Below, in pieces: positions 32,470-41,780 of a DNA stretch of 47,568 nucleotides. Source of the DNA: an uncultured Clostridia bacterium (GTDB taxonomy: Bacteria > Bacillota > Clostridia > TANB77 > CAG-508). A model generated the notes under the pieces. That model was not told the DNA's origin. It did not search any database and was given only the letters and a program-made list of their open reading frames with translations. How positions within the stretch are numbered: the stretch's first letter is position 1; each line of letters begins with the position of its first letter. The position numbers were made by a program, and so were the translations under genes. Where the stretch lies: NCBI GenBank assembly GCA_947589835.1, contig CANQCT010000005.1, positions 1 to 47,568 of the forward strand. Direction: 5' to 3'.

Positions 32470-33957
32470 TTACCTCTTTTCTTCTAATTCCCTTACAATT
32501 TCATCAATATATATTAGCAAGTCATCAATATCTTTTTCTGTTATATTATCATTTCCAGACATATATCTTAATGGATACAATATTGTTTCCTTATTTCCTA
32601 ATTTCATATTATCATCATTTATCGAAAACTGATGCAAAAAATATGTGCCATCAGTATCCATCTTATCTTTTATTTTCTTATTTATATCATTTATCTCATC
32701 AATTGATAGCTCTATGTTTTCTTTGTCGCCAACATACATAAACATAACAGAATTTATATCCACATCATTTAATATCACATACTCTTTTCTTTGTTCAAGT
32801 TTCTGTTTTAAGTATTGTGCCATTTGACACCTTTTTTCTATTATTTTTCCTATTTCTTCTCTTCCCATATTTTGAAAAGTAAACCAAACTTTCAGTGACA
32901 TCCAGCTTTTTGACCCTATAAATGGTGTTATTTGTCCAAACGCTAAATCTTCTTGCATAATTAAATCAGATGTGGATGCTATATTTATTAAGTTTTTAGG
33001 ATTCTTTACTAAAAGTGCACTTACGGTATATGGTACTGCTAACACTTTATGTGGATCTGTAGAGATGCTATCAAATAATTCAATACCTGAGATTTTTGAT
33101 TTCAGTTTTTCACTAAATCCAAGAGAAAATCCATGACAAGCATCAGCATGTAGCCATATATTATCGTCAATCTTTTTTACTAATTGATAAATCTCTTGCA
33201 AGTTATCAATTGTCATACTTCTACTATCACCAGCATAAGCTACTACACACATTACTTTGCCTCTATTTTTTAATAAAGTTTTTTCTAGTTCATCTAAGTC
33301 ATATTTATAGTTCATAGTAGGAACTTCAATAGTATTTTCTCCGCATCCTATCCACATTAGACTACTTTTTATGCTGTAGTGCCCAATTCCTTTTGGTATA
33401 ATAACTTTGTACTCATCAGGGTTTTTGACTCCTGTCTTCATTGTATATTTCCTGTGGTTTTCTCTAGCTAAAAGCATAGCAATAGAATTGCTTACTGTTC
33501 CTCCATAAGTAATAATTCCACCTATATCGCCTACATTATTAACACTTATATTTTGGTATCCTATAATCTCTCTAAGCCATTTTATTACAGCAATTTCTAT
33601 GTATGTAGCTATAGGTGCACAAAAACTAGAGTTGATTAGATTTTGTTGTAAAAGGTCAGATAATACTGTTCCAGTAATTGCAGCTATTGAGTTACCTGAA
33701 TCTGGAAATCCCATAAATTTTGTACTTGAAAAATTAGAACAGCATGGAACAATTTCCTTTTCTACCAATTGAATAATATCTTCCATACTTCTTGAATTTT
33801 CTGGCATTCTTAATATTTGTTCTTTTATCTCGTTAGAAACATTTTTCTCTTTAAATTTTTCACCCAATTTAAATTCTAATCCTATATCAATTACTTCACT
33901 TAAATATTGTTTTAATTCTTCTTTATTTTCCTTATTTAAAATGAATTCTGATTGCAT
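32470..33957 (-). CDS. PLP-dependent group II amino-acid decarboxylase
   Basis: A 495-residue fold-type I PLP enzyme. The PLP lysine is in STDPHKVL (about 310); HADACHGF holds the Asp that binds the PLP nitrogen; GGTVSNSIAML the phosphate-binding region. This is the glutamate/tyrosine/aromatic-acid decarboxylase family, but substrate residues cannot be read. It is second in the operon, 12 bp after the kinase-like gene. It would supply an amine for the other enzymes. Confidence 0.88.
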   Translation of the reverse strand: MQSEFILNKENKEELKQYLSEVIDIGLEFKLGEKFKEKNVSNEIKEQILRMPENSRSMEDIIQLVEKEIVPCCSNFSSTKFMGFPDSGNSIAAITGTVLSDLLQQNLINSSFCAPIATYIEIAVIKWLREIIGYQNISVNNVGDIGGIITYGGTVSNSIAMLLARENHRKYTMKTGVKNPDEYKVIIPKGIGHYSIKSSLMWIGCGENTIEVPTMNYKYDLDELEKTLLKNRGKVMCVVAYAGDSRSMTIDNLQEIYQLVKKIDDNIWLHADACHGFSLGFSEKLKSKISGIELFDSISTDPHKVLAVPYTVSALLVKNPKNLINIASTSDLIMQEDLAFGQITPFIGSKSWMSLKVWFTFQNMGREEIGKIIEKRCQMAQYLKQKLEQRKEYVILNDVDINSVMFMYVGDKENIELSIDEINDINKKIKDKMDTDGTYFLHQFSINDDNMKLGNKETILYPLRYMSGNDNITEKDIDDLLIYIDEIVRELEEKR

Positions 33958-33969
33958 AGTAAAACCCTT

Positions 33970-34800
33970 TCATTTTTCTAATTCTTGTGATAGTCCGAAT
34001 AGTTCTTTCAACCTTTCAATAGAAGAATATTCTATTGAATTAGCATTCCTTTCTCTTTTAGATTTATAAATCTCTCTTAATTGTTTAATTGCATCTTCTC
34101 TTTTTAGAGATTTAACTGGATTTAAAAATGCTTCTAATGCACACCTATATGTTTTGGGCTGTGTTTGGCTATTATATACTTCTATTGGCATAGAATCTTC
34201 TCCAATACCTCTTTTATATACTCTTAATATTGGATGGTCTTCTTTTTTTTGAAGCATCTCTATTGTATTTTGTATTCCATGAAAAGAACTCTCTATAAAA
34301 TCCATAGGAGTAAATCTTGGACATTCTCCTGCACTAATTTGTCTTTCATATCTACTTTGAGCTGATAGTCCACTTTCACTAATTGGTACGGACATAACAC
34401 ATACTTCCATTCTATATCCTTCCCTCATTGCTGGTTGGTATAAAATAGAATCGATTGCTTCCGTGGCTCTTAAAGTTGTTACACTTATTATGTCACAATG
34501 TCTTTCTATAGATTTTTTAATTAGTTCAGCTTCAATTGCGTTGGAAAATTTACTTGTCTCACTTATTGCTTTTTCAGGAGTTTTTATTAGCTGTGTATAA
34601 TTTGGATGCAGATTTCTATAATTATCTGTATCAATAACAACAAACTCTCTATCTGCATATTCTATTTTTAGTTTTTCTACAAGATTTGTTTTTCCTGAAC
34701 CTGGTAACCCACCTATCATAATGCAAAGTGGTTGATTATTTTTCTTTTTTCCTTCAACTTCTTTCGTACAAATTTCTTCTACAATACTATTTATATCCAT
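33970..34800 (-). CDS. zeta-toxin-like kinase
   Basis: A 276-residue P-loop protein. Walker A is GGLPGSGKTN (about 28-37); VIDTDNYRNLHPNY is the zeta-toxin substrate-site motif. Zeta toxins phosphorylate UDP-GlcNAc; other members phosphorylate different small molecules. No epsilon antitoxin is present and the gene leads a biosynthetic-looking operon, so I prefer a metabolic kinase over a toxin. The RBS GGAGG precedes ATG 34800. Confidence 0.8.
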   Translation of the reverse strand: MDINSIVEEICTKEVEGKKKNNQPLCIMIGGLPGSGKTNLVEKLKIEYADREFVVIDTDNYRNLHPNYTQLIKTPEKAISETSKFSNAIEAELIKKSIERHCDIISVTTLRATEAIDSILYQPAMREGYRMEVCVMSVPISESGLSAQSRYERQISAGECPRFTPMDFIESSFHGIQNTIEMLQKKEDHPILRVYKRGIGEDSMPIEVYNSQTQPKTYRCALEAFLNPVKSLKREDAIKQLREIYKSKRERNANSIEYSSIERLKELFGLSQELEK

Positions 34801-34960
34801 TCTTTTCCTCCTTTATTTTGATGTTAATTTTAACATATTTTTTTAAAAAAGTCTATAATGTTAACATAATTTTTTTCATTTAACCATATTTTGGTTCTCA
34901 CTTAATAATTTTAAAAAGCACCTACTATTTATGTTTGTATTATTCTGTCCATATATTCAT

Positions 34961-35130
34961 ACGGAGATTTATCTTCAAGAGACGCTGGTAGAATCGGTGA
35001 TCAAATGGTTAAAAAAATGATCCAACAAGCTGAAAACAATATGAAATAAGTTTATTTGCTATATTAGTTTTATGGCAAAAAAAGAAACCTATTTAGATTT
35101 ACATATTTAAGTAGGTTTCTTTTTATTTTT
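34961..35130 (+). pseudogene. duplicated 3' part of the SASP gene with its terminator
   Basis: From ACGGAGATTTATC onward this is nearly identical to 30297-30463: the SASP 3' half, stop, trailer and terminator (one change gives IGDQM for IGGQM). Upstream of the core there is no SASP sequence or start. It lies ~160 bp from the end of the kinase operon and is what an integration event or unequal recombination at the core would leave. The rest of 34801-34960 holds nothing recognisable. Confidence 0.85.
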
Positions 35131-35132
35131 TT

Positions 35133-35668
35133 CTATATACCTGTAGCACCAACAGCAGTTACTAAAAATTTATCATTTTCTTTTTTTAGTATTAACACGT
35201 TGCCTAAACTTACTTCTTCTTGATTTGTTATTCCATTATAATTAAAGTCAAATGATATATCATAAATGTATTCGTCATCTTCTTCAATGTAACGTGATAA
35301 TTCTATTAGTTTTATATTTGTTATATTATATTTTTCTACCGTTGAAACAACTCCTGCATCACTATATTCTTCTAATGCTTCAGTATCTTTATTATTTACA
35401 GCATCTATAAATTTGTTTGCGATTTCTTCAGCTTTTTCCTTATCTGTTTTTTCGTTTGAAGTGTTAATACTATTATTTAGAGTAGCTTGTATATCATTTA
35501 AAGTATTTTGCATTGTTTGTTTTTCTTGTTTTAATTCAGAAATTTCTGTATCCTTTTGTTTAATTACATTTGAGAACTTGTAAAGTTCATACCCCATAAT
35601 AGCAATTACAATTATTGCAACTATTATAAATAAAATTACTACAATATTTTTTTGTTTTTTCCTTCCAT
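35133..35668 (-). CDS. membrane-anchored coiled-coil lipoprotein-like protein with a -1 slippery start region
   Basis: From 35597 downward the protein is clear: coiled coil (VIKQKDTEISELKQEKQTM) then a small alpha/beta domain (AEEIANKFIDAVNNKD to VTAVGATGI), an NTF2-like-looking stress or transport accessory domain. A hydrophobic helix (VVILFIIVAIIVIAIMG) lies in the same frame upstream of 35597 but has no start codon. A strong RBS (AGGAGGTAATATAAA) and ATG at 35668 are one frame away. The frames join at A-AAA-AAC (35660-35654), a canonical -1 slippery heptamer. So either -1 frameshifting or slippage on the A-run, or a lost A in this copy. Function unknown. Confidence 0.65.
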
Positions 35669-35721
35669 TTTATATTACCTCCTTGTGACATTTTTAAAAA
35701 ATATAATTTTTTTTTGAATTG

Positions 35722-35880
35722 TTATTTTGCCTCCCCACTCTTTCCTACTAAAATATTTATTGATTGTTCTTGCTCTAGTAATGCTGTTTCAATACCTTTT
35801 GAAGTTTTTCTTACAATATCATTTGGCAGAAATTTTCTTTGCACAACATCGTTTTTATCAAGATGGTTAATTTTAGTCAT
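35722..35880 (-). CDS. possible small protein or gene fragment
   Basis: ATG 35880 opens a 52-codon frame with a protein-like composition (LPNDIVRKTSKGIETALLEQ) and a stop at 35722. The RBS is poor. It could be the N-terminal piece of a lost gene. No family recognised. Confidence 0.35.
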   Translation of the reverse strand: MTKINHLDKNDVVQRKFLPNDIVRKTSKGIETALLEQEQSINILVGKSGEAK

Positions 35881-36042
35881 TACATATTATTGTATCACTC
35901 TATCTGAATATATGCTTCTTAAATATTTTACATATTATTTTTAAAAAAGTCAATAATATGTTTCTTTTTTACATAAAATTTGGTTATATTAAAAATTCGT
36001 CAAATATGTACTTTCAAGTAATTATTTTAAATAATTTTTTGA

Positions 36043-36100
36043 AAGCTAGCGAAGTTGGTGTTAATTTAAAACAAGGTTATAATGGAGATTTATCTTCAAG
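36043..36100 (+). pseudogene. middle fragment of a SASP gene ending at the core
   Basis: AGCTAGCGAAGTTGGTGTTA and the following bases match SASP codons ~24-44 up to the end of the 17-bp core (36084-36100), then similarity stops. It is immediately followed by the end of the AAA+ ATPase gene. It thus carries the side of the core that the 34961 copy lacks. The gene start is missing. It probably marks one edge of the right-hand accessory island. Confidence 0.8.
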
Positions 36101-36106
36101 TTTTTA

Positions 36107-37693
36107 TTATGCACAAAATCCTATTTTTAGTTTTTCTTCACAATTTGGTTTAAAATTTTCTACTACTTTTTCAATATCACACTTTTTTATTAAATTTATA
36201 TTCTCATTTGCATTTATTGTTATTCTATATGCTTGTTCAATTTTAACTTTTTCATATAAATTTCTAACATATCTTGCATTTGAAAAATTTTTATTAAGTT
36301 TTGCTTTATTAAAATGATCTATCAAAAATTTCTTTACATTATTAGATATCTTATATTTTTCTTTAGCACAAAGATTTTTAAAAATGTTATATAATGCTTC
36401 TGCTGAATAATCTGGAAAATCTATTGTAAATTGAATTCTACTTTCAAAACCTGGATTAACTTTTAGCATATGCTGCATTTCATTTGTATAACCAGCAAGT
36501 ATTACACAAAGATTTTCTCTATTATCTTCCATTCCTTTTAAAAGTGTTGCTATACATTCTGCTCCAAAATCTCTACCACCTTCATCTTGAATGTATGAAG
36601 CAATAGAATATGCTTCATCAATAAATAAAATCCCACCTAAAGATTTTTCAATTATCTTTTGAGTCATTGGCGCAGTATGTCCAACATATTTTCCTATTAA
36701 ATCGCATCTTTGAGCTTCTACAAAAATTTTTTTATCTGATAGAATCTGTTCTTCTGCAAAAATTTTTCCTACAATTCTTGCTACTGTTGTTTTGCCTGTT
36801 CCTGGATTTCCATTAAAGCACATATGTAGCATTGGCATATTATTTCTTGTTTTACTAATTTTTAAAAAACTTATAATTTTTTTTATTTGTTCTTTTACTT
36901 CATTCAAACCAATAAGCTCATCTAGTTCTTGCATACCTGTTTTTTGTAATACTTTCCCTTTACTTTTTTTAAGTTTCTCGTCTTTGTTTAGAATTTTTAT
37001 TAAATTTTTTTCATTATTTATTTTACTGTTAACTAATATATTGGTCAATTTATTTTTTATTAAGTAATACGGATTATCAGACAATTCTTTTATAATTTCT
37101 TCATTGTATGTTAATTCATTTGAATCCAAAAATTTTTTTATATATTGTTCTTTTTCTTCATTTGAAATGGCATCTATTTTCATTGACCATGAAAAATATT
37201 CAGTTAACACAGCATTTACTTCGCCTTCTCTAAATTCATCTTCTAATATAACAAATGCTTTTGTTGGCATTTGCTCTATCATAACTTCTATTTCTTCCTT
37301 TAATCCTTTAGGAGTTCTTCCTATTGCTTCTAAATCAATAACTATAAGACCTTCTTTTATATCTTTGTATTCACTTTTTTCTTTTTTTCTTGTATTATGC
37401 CTAAATTCATCTGGGTTAAAATATAAAATATTAGGGTCTAAAATTATACCATTTTTATAATATATTTCTGCAATAACAGATATTAGTTCTTCATAAAAAG
37501 TATAACTAGAGTTATTCCTAATAACAATATTATAATTTTCAAATTCAATATTGCATTCATATTGCTTCATAACATTATGATATTTTATAATATCTCTCAG
37601 TATTATTTTATTTTTACTTAATCCAATAGTATCATCTAATTTTCTTAAAATTTTTTCATTATTTTCATCTAATAATTCTTCATCTAGTTTCAT
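36107..37693 (-). CDS. CbbX/SpoVK-type AAA+ ATPase
   Basis: 528 residues. The N-terminal ~230 residues are unique and helical. The C-terminal AAA+ module has IGLNEVKEQIKKIISFLK, Walker A GNPGTGKTT (about 288-296), Walker B GGILFIDEAY and a sensor segment (GYTNEMQHML, then NPGFESRI) typical of the CbxX/CfqX/SpoVK group. These are hexameric protein remodelling motors, found in sporulation and often in mobile islands. It ends only 6 bp from the SASP fragment, at the edge of the island, and is the last gene of a one-strand array. Confidence 0.9.
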   Translation of the reverse strand: MKLDEELLDENNEKILRKLDDTIGLSKNKIILRDIIKYHNVMKQYECNIEFENYNIVIRNNSSYTFYEELISVIAEIYYKNGIILDPNILYFNPDEFRHNTRKKEKSEYKDIKEGLIVIDLEAIGRTPKGLKEEIEVMIEQMPTKAFVILEDEFREGEVNAVLTEYFSWSMKIDAISNEEKEQYIKKFLDSNELTYNEEIIKELSDNPYYLIKNKLTNILVNSKINNEKNLIKILNKDEKLKKSKGKVLQKTGMQELDELIGLNEVKEQIKKIISFLKISKTRNNMPMLHMCFNGNPGTGKTTVARIVGKIFAEEQILSDKKIFVEAQRCDLIGKYVGHTAPMTQKIIEKSLGGILFIDEAYSIASYIQDEGGRDFGAECIATLLKGMEDNRENLCVILAGYTNEMQHMLKVNPGFESRIQFTIDFPDYSAEALYNIFKNLCAKEKYKISNNVKKFLIDHFNKAKLNKNFSNARYVRNLYEKVKIEQAYRITINANENINLIKKCDIEKVVENFKPNCEEKLKIGFCA

Positions 37694-37791
37694 ATATAAA
37701 AGCTCCCTTCCTTAATACTTTATATATTATACTGTATCAAGAAACAATAGAGAAGATATATGGTCATATATTGTATCAGTAAAACAATATT

Positions 37792-40632
37792 TTAATTTTC
37801 ATATAATTTTATATAATGGTTATTTTTATAAATATATGGTATATCTAAACCATTTACTTCTTCAATTTTTATATCTTCTACACCCACATAATTTTCTGGA
37901 ATAATACATGATGGATATTGGTGAATTTCTCTGATCTCTCCATTATTGGTTAGAGCAACAATATTCATTGTACTGAATAAGATTTTCTTATAAGAACAAT
38001 CATTGTTATTTAAGTATGTATCAATATCATTCCATGTCCAATCATCATCTATAGGTCTAATTTTGTTATCGTTTGTTACTTTATATAAATGACACCCATC
38101 AAGCATATGAATCTCTTTTATTTTTTTATCAACCAACTCTCCATTTTTATATAATTTACTATCTATAGTCAAAACAAATACATTATCATAAAAATCAGTT
38201 TCTATCTGTTTTACATTTTCTTCTTCAATACCTTTTAGACCATATGTATTATTTATTATATAATCGATTCTTTTATTTTCTGGCATATTATATATTTTGT
38301 CTTGCTCATGATGTATTCTTGAAACTTCGAAATCACTAAAACCTAATAATTTTAAATCTTCATCTACAAAAGAATCTAGTTTTTTTCTTTCATAATCTGA
38401 TTTAAACGATTCATATGCTTTTACAAATAATTCTAAGTTATCAATTTTTCCTTTTAAAAAACTACTAATTAATTTTAAAATACGGTTAGATTCTTCTAAT
38501 TCTCCTTCAAAGTACTCAAATGAATCATAATCAGAAATATCGTCTAAAACAAAGTTTTTACCACCATCAACTAAATAATATCCATTTCCCATCATATCGG
38601 ACATATCCAACTCTCTAATAAAATCTTTTTCTTTTATTCTTTCATTCCAAATAGTTAAGCTATTTAATACAAATATACATTTTTTTTCATCATTCATTAA
38701 ATTCTTATAAGGAGTAGCATTATCACTAATTAAAATATCACCTTTCTTAAACGGAACTGGTATATTTATAAAAATTCCTTCTAAATCTGACATTTCTTCG
38801 CCAATTTCCATTATTTCTATAATCTTAGGAATCTTTTTTATAACTTTACAATTTGCAACTATCTTTTTCTCTTGACATCTAAAAATGACATCTAGCCCAT
38901 CAAAATATTTTTTCGTAATACTAAAATAATCAATGTCATTATATTCATTTATTAAATTCGTTATTTCGCTTTTTATTTCTCTGTATGTTCTTTTTGCATT
39001 ATAGATTTCATCATTAGAATAACCATTTCTATTCCAATCACTCCATCCATATATACAATCATCTTCACCTATGAAATCTTGATATAATTCTGTAATTCTA
39101 TCTATTTCATTTTTTATCATTGTTTTTACACTGTCATAATGTTTACAATTCAATCTTTCTAAGACTTCCATATCTGGATAATTATCAATTAAATCTTGAT
39201 ATTTTGATATTTTTTCTTCTATGCTCATTTTATTGTTTCTATATATCAAAACTGCAAGTTCTTCTATGTTGAATTTATACCCTATTTCTCTGCAATAATC
39301 TCCTATTGCTTTTGAATTTATTAAGTCATAAATATCTTCTTCTCTTTTTACATCTTTTTTGATTCCTCTATTAAACATTTCAAGCAATACTTCAAATTCA
39401 CAAATTTGATCTTTTAGCTTTTTTTCCTCTTTATAACCATTTTTCGAAATTCCTAATTTTTCATCATAGAGTCTTTTTAATTTTCTTTTTACATCTTTTT
39501 GTGTATAATAGCAATTAATATTTATTGTTTTATTTGTTTCAAAATATATTTTATAAAATGCTTCTGGATAATGTGCTTTATACCATGCAATTCTGAAAGA
39601 ATTTTCTGCTACACTTATAGAATGAGCTTTTGGAAATAAATATTTTATTCTTTCAAATGAGTCTATATAGTATTGTGGAATATGGTGGCCTTCTAATATT
39701 TCTTTATATTCTTCCCACTTTTTTTGAGATTCTTTTTGTAAAATGCTATAACTAAATATATCATTTGCCATATAGGCTCTTCCTTTTTTAATAAATTCAG
39801 TTATTTCATAAGCTTTTTCTTTATCAATATTTTTTTCCATTAAATAATTCATAACATCTGCTCTGCTTGAAACTAGCATATCTATAGGTATGTCTAAATC
39901 TTTAATTAAATATTCTAGATTTTGATTCCATGTTCCACTTCCATGACTTAAAGCAGATACACAAACTAAATCATTAAAATTCCTAATTTTTGCTTGTTTT
40001 AGCATATTAAGCATAAAATCCGATGTGAAATCATATATTCCTTTCGTATCTGCTTTTGCAAATAAATTTAAAGTATCTTTATCATCGAAATCAATATCTT
40101 GTGGGTTAATTTTTGTTTCATCTTGTAATTTTTTTAAAAATGTAGGTAGATTCGTTTCATGAATTTTTATTTCTTCTTTTACATCTTTTATTTCTTCACG
40201 AATTTTATCTATTATATCTTCTGATATATATAGCTCTATATCAGGTTCCTTATCATATTTTATTCCTGCAAACATTTCAAATGGTAGATGGTATTCTATA
40301 GGATTAAAGTCTGTAATTTCTAATAAAAATGCTACAAAAGAATTACCTACACTACCTCTTGTATATGATAAATATCCCATTTCTTTTGATTTTTGAGCTA
40401 CATATGACGTTATTAAATATTTTTGTTCAAAATTATTTTTAGTTATTGAATCAAGTTCAAGTTTTAATCTTTTTTCTATATTTTGTGGCAAATTCTCTCC
40501 ATATATTTCTTTTGCTTTTCTGTAGCTTTTTTCTTTAATATACTTTGAAACCATATTTTTATCTATTATATCGCTTAAATTTATATTATTTTTACCTTTT
40601 TCATTTTCCAATTTATATCTCTCCTTCTCCAT
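37792..40632 (-). CDS. PolC-derived protein lacking polymerase catalytic parts, fused to island-specific domains
   Basis: 946 residues. Residues ~30-365 resemble the polymerase part of the Gram-positive replicase PolC: TRGSVGNSFVAFLLEITDFN (92 onward), GIKYDKEPDIEL (123-134), VSALSHGSGTW (225-235) and the KIKYMFPKAH-like YLFPKAHS. In PolC PDIDL carries two catalytic aspartates; the second is Glu here, and the region with the third aspartate (between ~135 and ~175) is replaced by a short helical insert. No exonuclease or PHP part exists. So synthesis activity is unlikely and a DNA-end binding or scaffold role is more plausible. Residues ~432-760 are a paralogue of the upstream gene at 40613-41662; the rest is beta-rich and unknown. 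Starts overlap by 20 bp. Confidence 0.75.
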   Translation of the reverse strand: MEKERYKLENEKGKNNINLSDIIDKNMVSKYIKEKSYRKAKEIYGENLPQNIEKRLKLELDSITKNNFEQKYLITSYVAQKSKEMGYLSYTRGSVGNSFVAFLLEITDFNPIEYHLPFEMFAGIKYDKEPDIELYISEDIIDKIREEIKDVKEEIKIHETNLPTFLKKLQDETKINPQDIDFDDKDTLNLFAKADTKGIYDFTSDFMLNMLKQAKIRNFNDLVCVSALSHGSGTWNQNLEYLIKDLDIPIDMLVSSRADVMNYLMEKNIDKEKAYEITEFIKKGRAYMANDIFSYSILQKESQKKWEEYKEILEGHHIPQYYIDSFERIKYLFPKAHSISVAENSFRIAWYKAHYPEAFYKIYFETNKTININCYYTQKDVKRKLKRLYDEKLGISKNGYKEEKKLKDQICEFEVLLEMFNRGIKKDVKREEDIYDLINSKAIGDYCREIGYKFNIEELAVLIYRNNKMSIEEKISKYQDLIDNYPDMEVLERLNCKHYDSVKTMIKNEIDRITELYQDFIGEDDCIYGWSDWNRNGYSNDEIYNAKRTYREIKSEITNLINEYNDIDYFSITKKYFDGLDVIFRCQEKKIVANCKVIKKIPKIIEIMEIGEEMSDLEGIFINIPVPFKKGDILISDNATPYKNLMNDEKKCIFVLNSLTIWNERIKEKDFIRELDMSDMMGNGYYLVDGGKNFVLDDISDYDSFEYFEGELEESNRILKLISSFLKGKIDNLELFVKAYESFKSDYERKKLDSFVDEDLKLLGFSDFEVSRIHHEQDKIYNMPENKRIDYIINNTYGLKGIEEENVKQIETDFYDNVFVLTIDSKLYKNGELVDKKIKEIHMLDGCHLYKVTNDNKIRPIDDDWTWNDIDTYLNNNDCSYKKILFSTMNIVALTNNGEIREIHQYPSCIIPENYVGVEDIKIEEVNGLDIPYIYKNNHYIKLYEN

Positions 40633-41662
40633 TTATTTTTTTAATATCTGCATCAGAAAAACCTGCCTTTTTCAGTCCCTCTTCTGTATAAAAATCCGGC
40701 ATGGCTTTGTTTATGCTTTCAATTTTAAATAAATCATAAGCATGTATTAGAAGTTCAAAATCTATTTTTCCTTTTAAATAACTACTAATTGCTTTTAAAA
40801 TTCTATTATTACCTTCAATTTTTCCTTCATAATATTCAAAGCTATCATAATCCCACTTATTATCATAAGTAAATTCTGCTTTATCATCATATAAATAATA
40901 TCCATATCCCACCATATCAGAAGAATCAGAATTACCTCTTTTTAAATATTCTTTTATATTTTCTCTCCAAGTAGCTAGATAGTCTAATACAAATATATCT
41001 CCATTATCTCCATAATTGCATCTTGATGGATTTTCGGAAATTAATATATCTCCTTTTTTAAAAGGCGTTGGCATATATACAAAAATATTATCAATATCTA
41101 AAAAATCATCTTCTTTGTCATATATTTTTACTAATTTAGGGGTTTTATCTATAACATTATAGTGAGCACGAATTAATCTTTCTTTTTCTCCAAAGAATTT
41201 CTTTGTAATTATAAAAGAAATTGTATCATCAAATTCGTTTATATAATCTTTTACAGATTTATATGTTTCTTCATAAGTTCTTTTCAAATTATTTATAATT
41301 TCATAACTTCGACTATATTCTTTTGTTGTTCTATTATATTCATCCCAAGTATAAACTGAGTTTTCATCTTTCCTCAAAAAATCTTCATATGTTTTTTTAT
41401 TTCGTTCTATCTCATTTTTAAGCATTACTTTTATACTATCATAATGCTTACAATTTATTCTTTCGATAACCTCCATATCTGGATAATTATCTATCAAATC
41501 TTGATATTTAGAGATTTTTTCCAATATATCCATTTTGTTGTTTCTATACACTAAAACAGCAAGTTCTTCTGTATTAAATTCATATTTAATTTTTCTACAG
41601 TGATTTCTTATTGCTTTAGAGTTAATTAAATCATAATCGTCTAATTTTCTTTTTTTTTTCAT
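40613..41662 (-). CDS. island protein paralogous to the middle of the PolC-derived protein
   Basis: 349 residues, closely similar in sequence to residues ~432-760 of the next gene (NSKAIRNHCRKI and NNKMDILEKISKYQDLIDNY are shared with small changes). The first ~110 residues are helical and the rest mixed (PTPFKKGDILISE, TYDNKWDYDSFEYYEG). The stop overlaps the next start. No catalytic motif is recognised. The PolC-like part is absent, so one protein probably arose by duplication of this domain. Confidence 0.65.
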   Translation of the reverse strand: MKKKRKLDDYDLINSKAIRNHCRKIKYEFNTEELAVLVYRNNKMDILEKISKYQDLIDNYPDMEVIERINCKHYDSIKVMLKNEIERNKKTYEDFLRKDENSVYTWDEYNRTTKEYSRSYEIINNLKRTYEETYKSVKDYINEFDDTISFIITKKFFGEKERLIRAHYNVIDKTPKLVKIYDKEDDFLDIDNIFVYMPTPFKKGDILISENPSRCNYGDNGDIFVLDYLATWRENIKEYLKRGNSDSSDMVGYGYYLYDDKAEFTYDNKWDYDSFEYYEGKIEGNNRILKAISSYLKGKIDFELLIHAYDLFKIESINKAMPDFYTEEGLKKAGFSDADIKKINGEGEI

Positions 41663-41780
41663 ATCTTTATTTTTCCTTTAAATTCAATACTTTTTTATAT
41701 TAATTACTTTTATTTTTATTATCAATGCAATCATAGTTTTTTACCTGTAATAAATATATTTTCATAAGTAATTTCCCTCC

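Noticed and set aside
33970..34800. Zeta toxin of an epsilon-zeta addiction module
   Set aside because: No epsilon-like antitoxin is adjacent and the gene leads a four-enzyme operon.
35958..36317. Plus-strand frame fusing SASP-like residues with hydrophobic sequence
   Set aside because: It is the SASP fragment run into antisense of the AAA+ gene; not a real protein.
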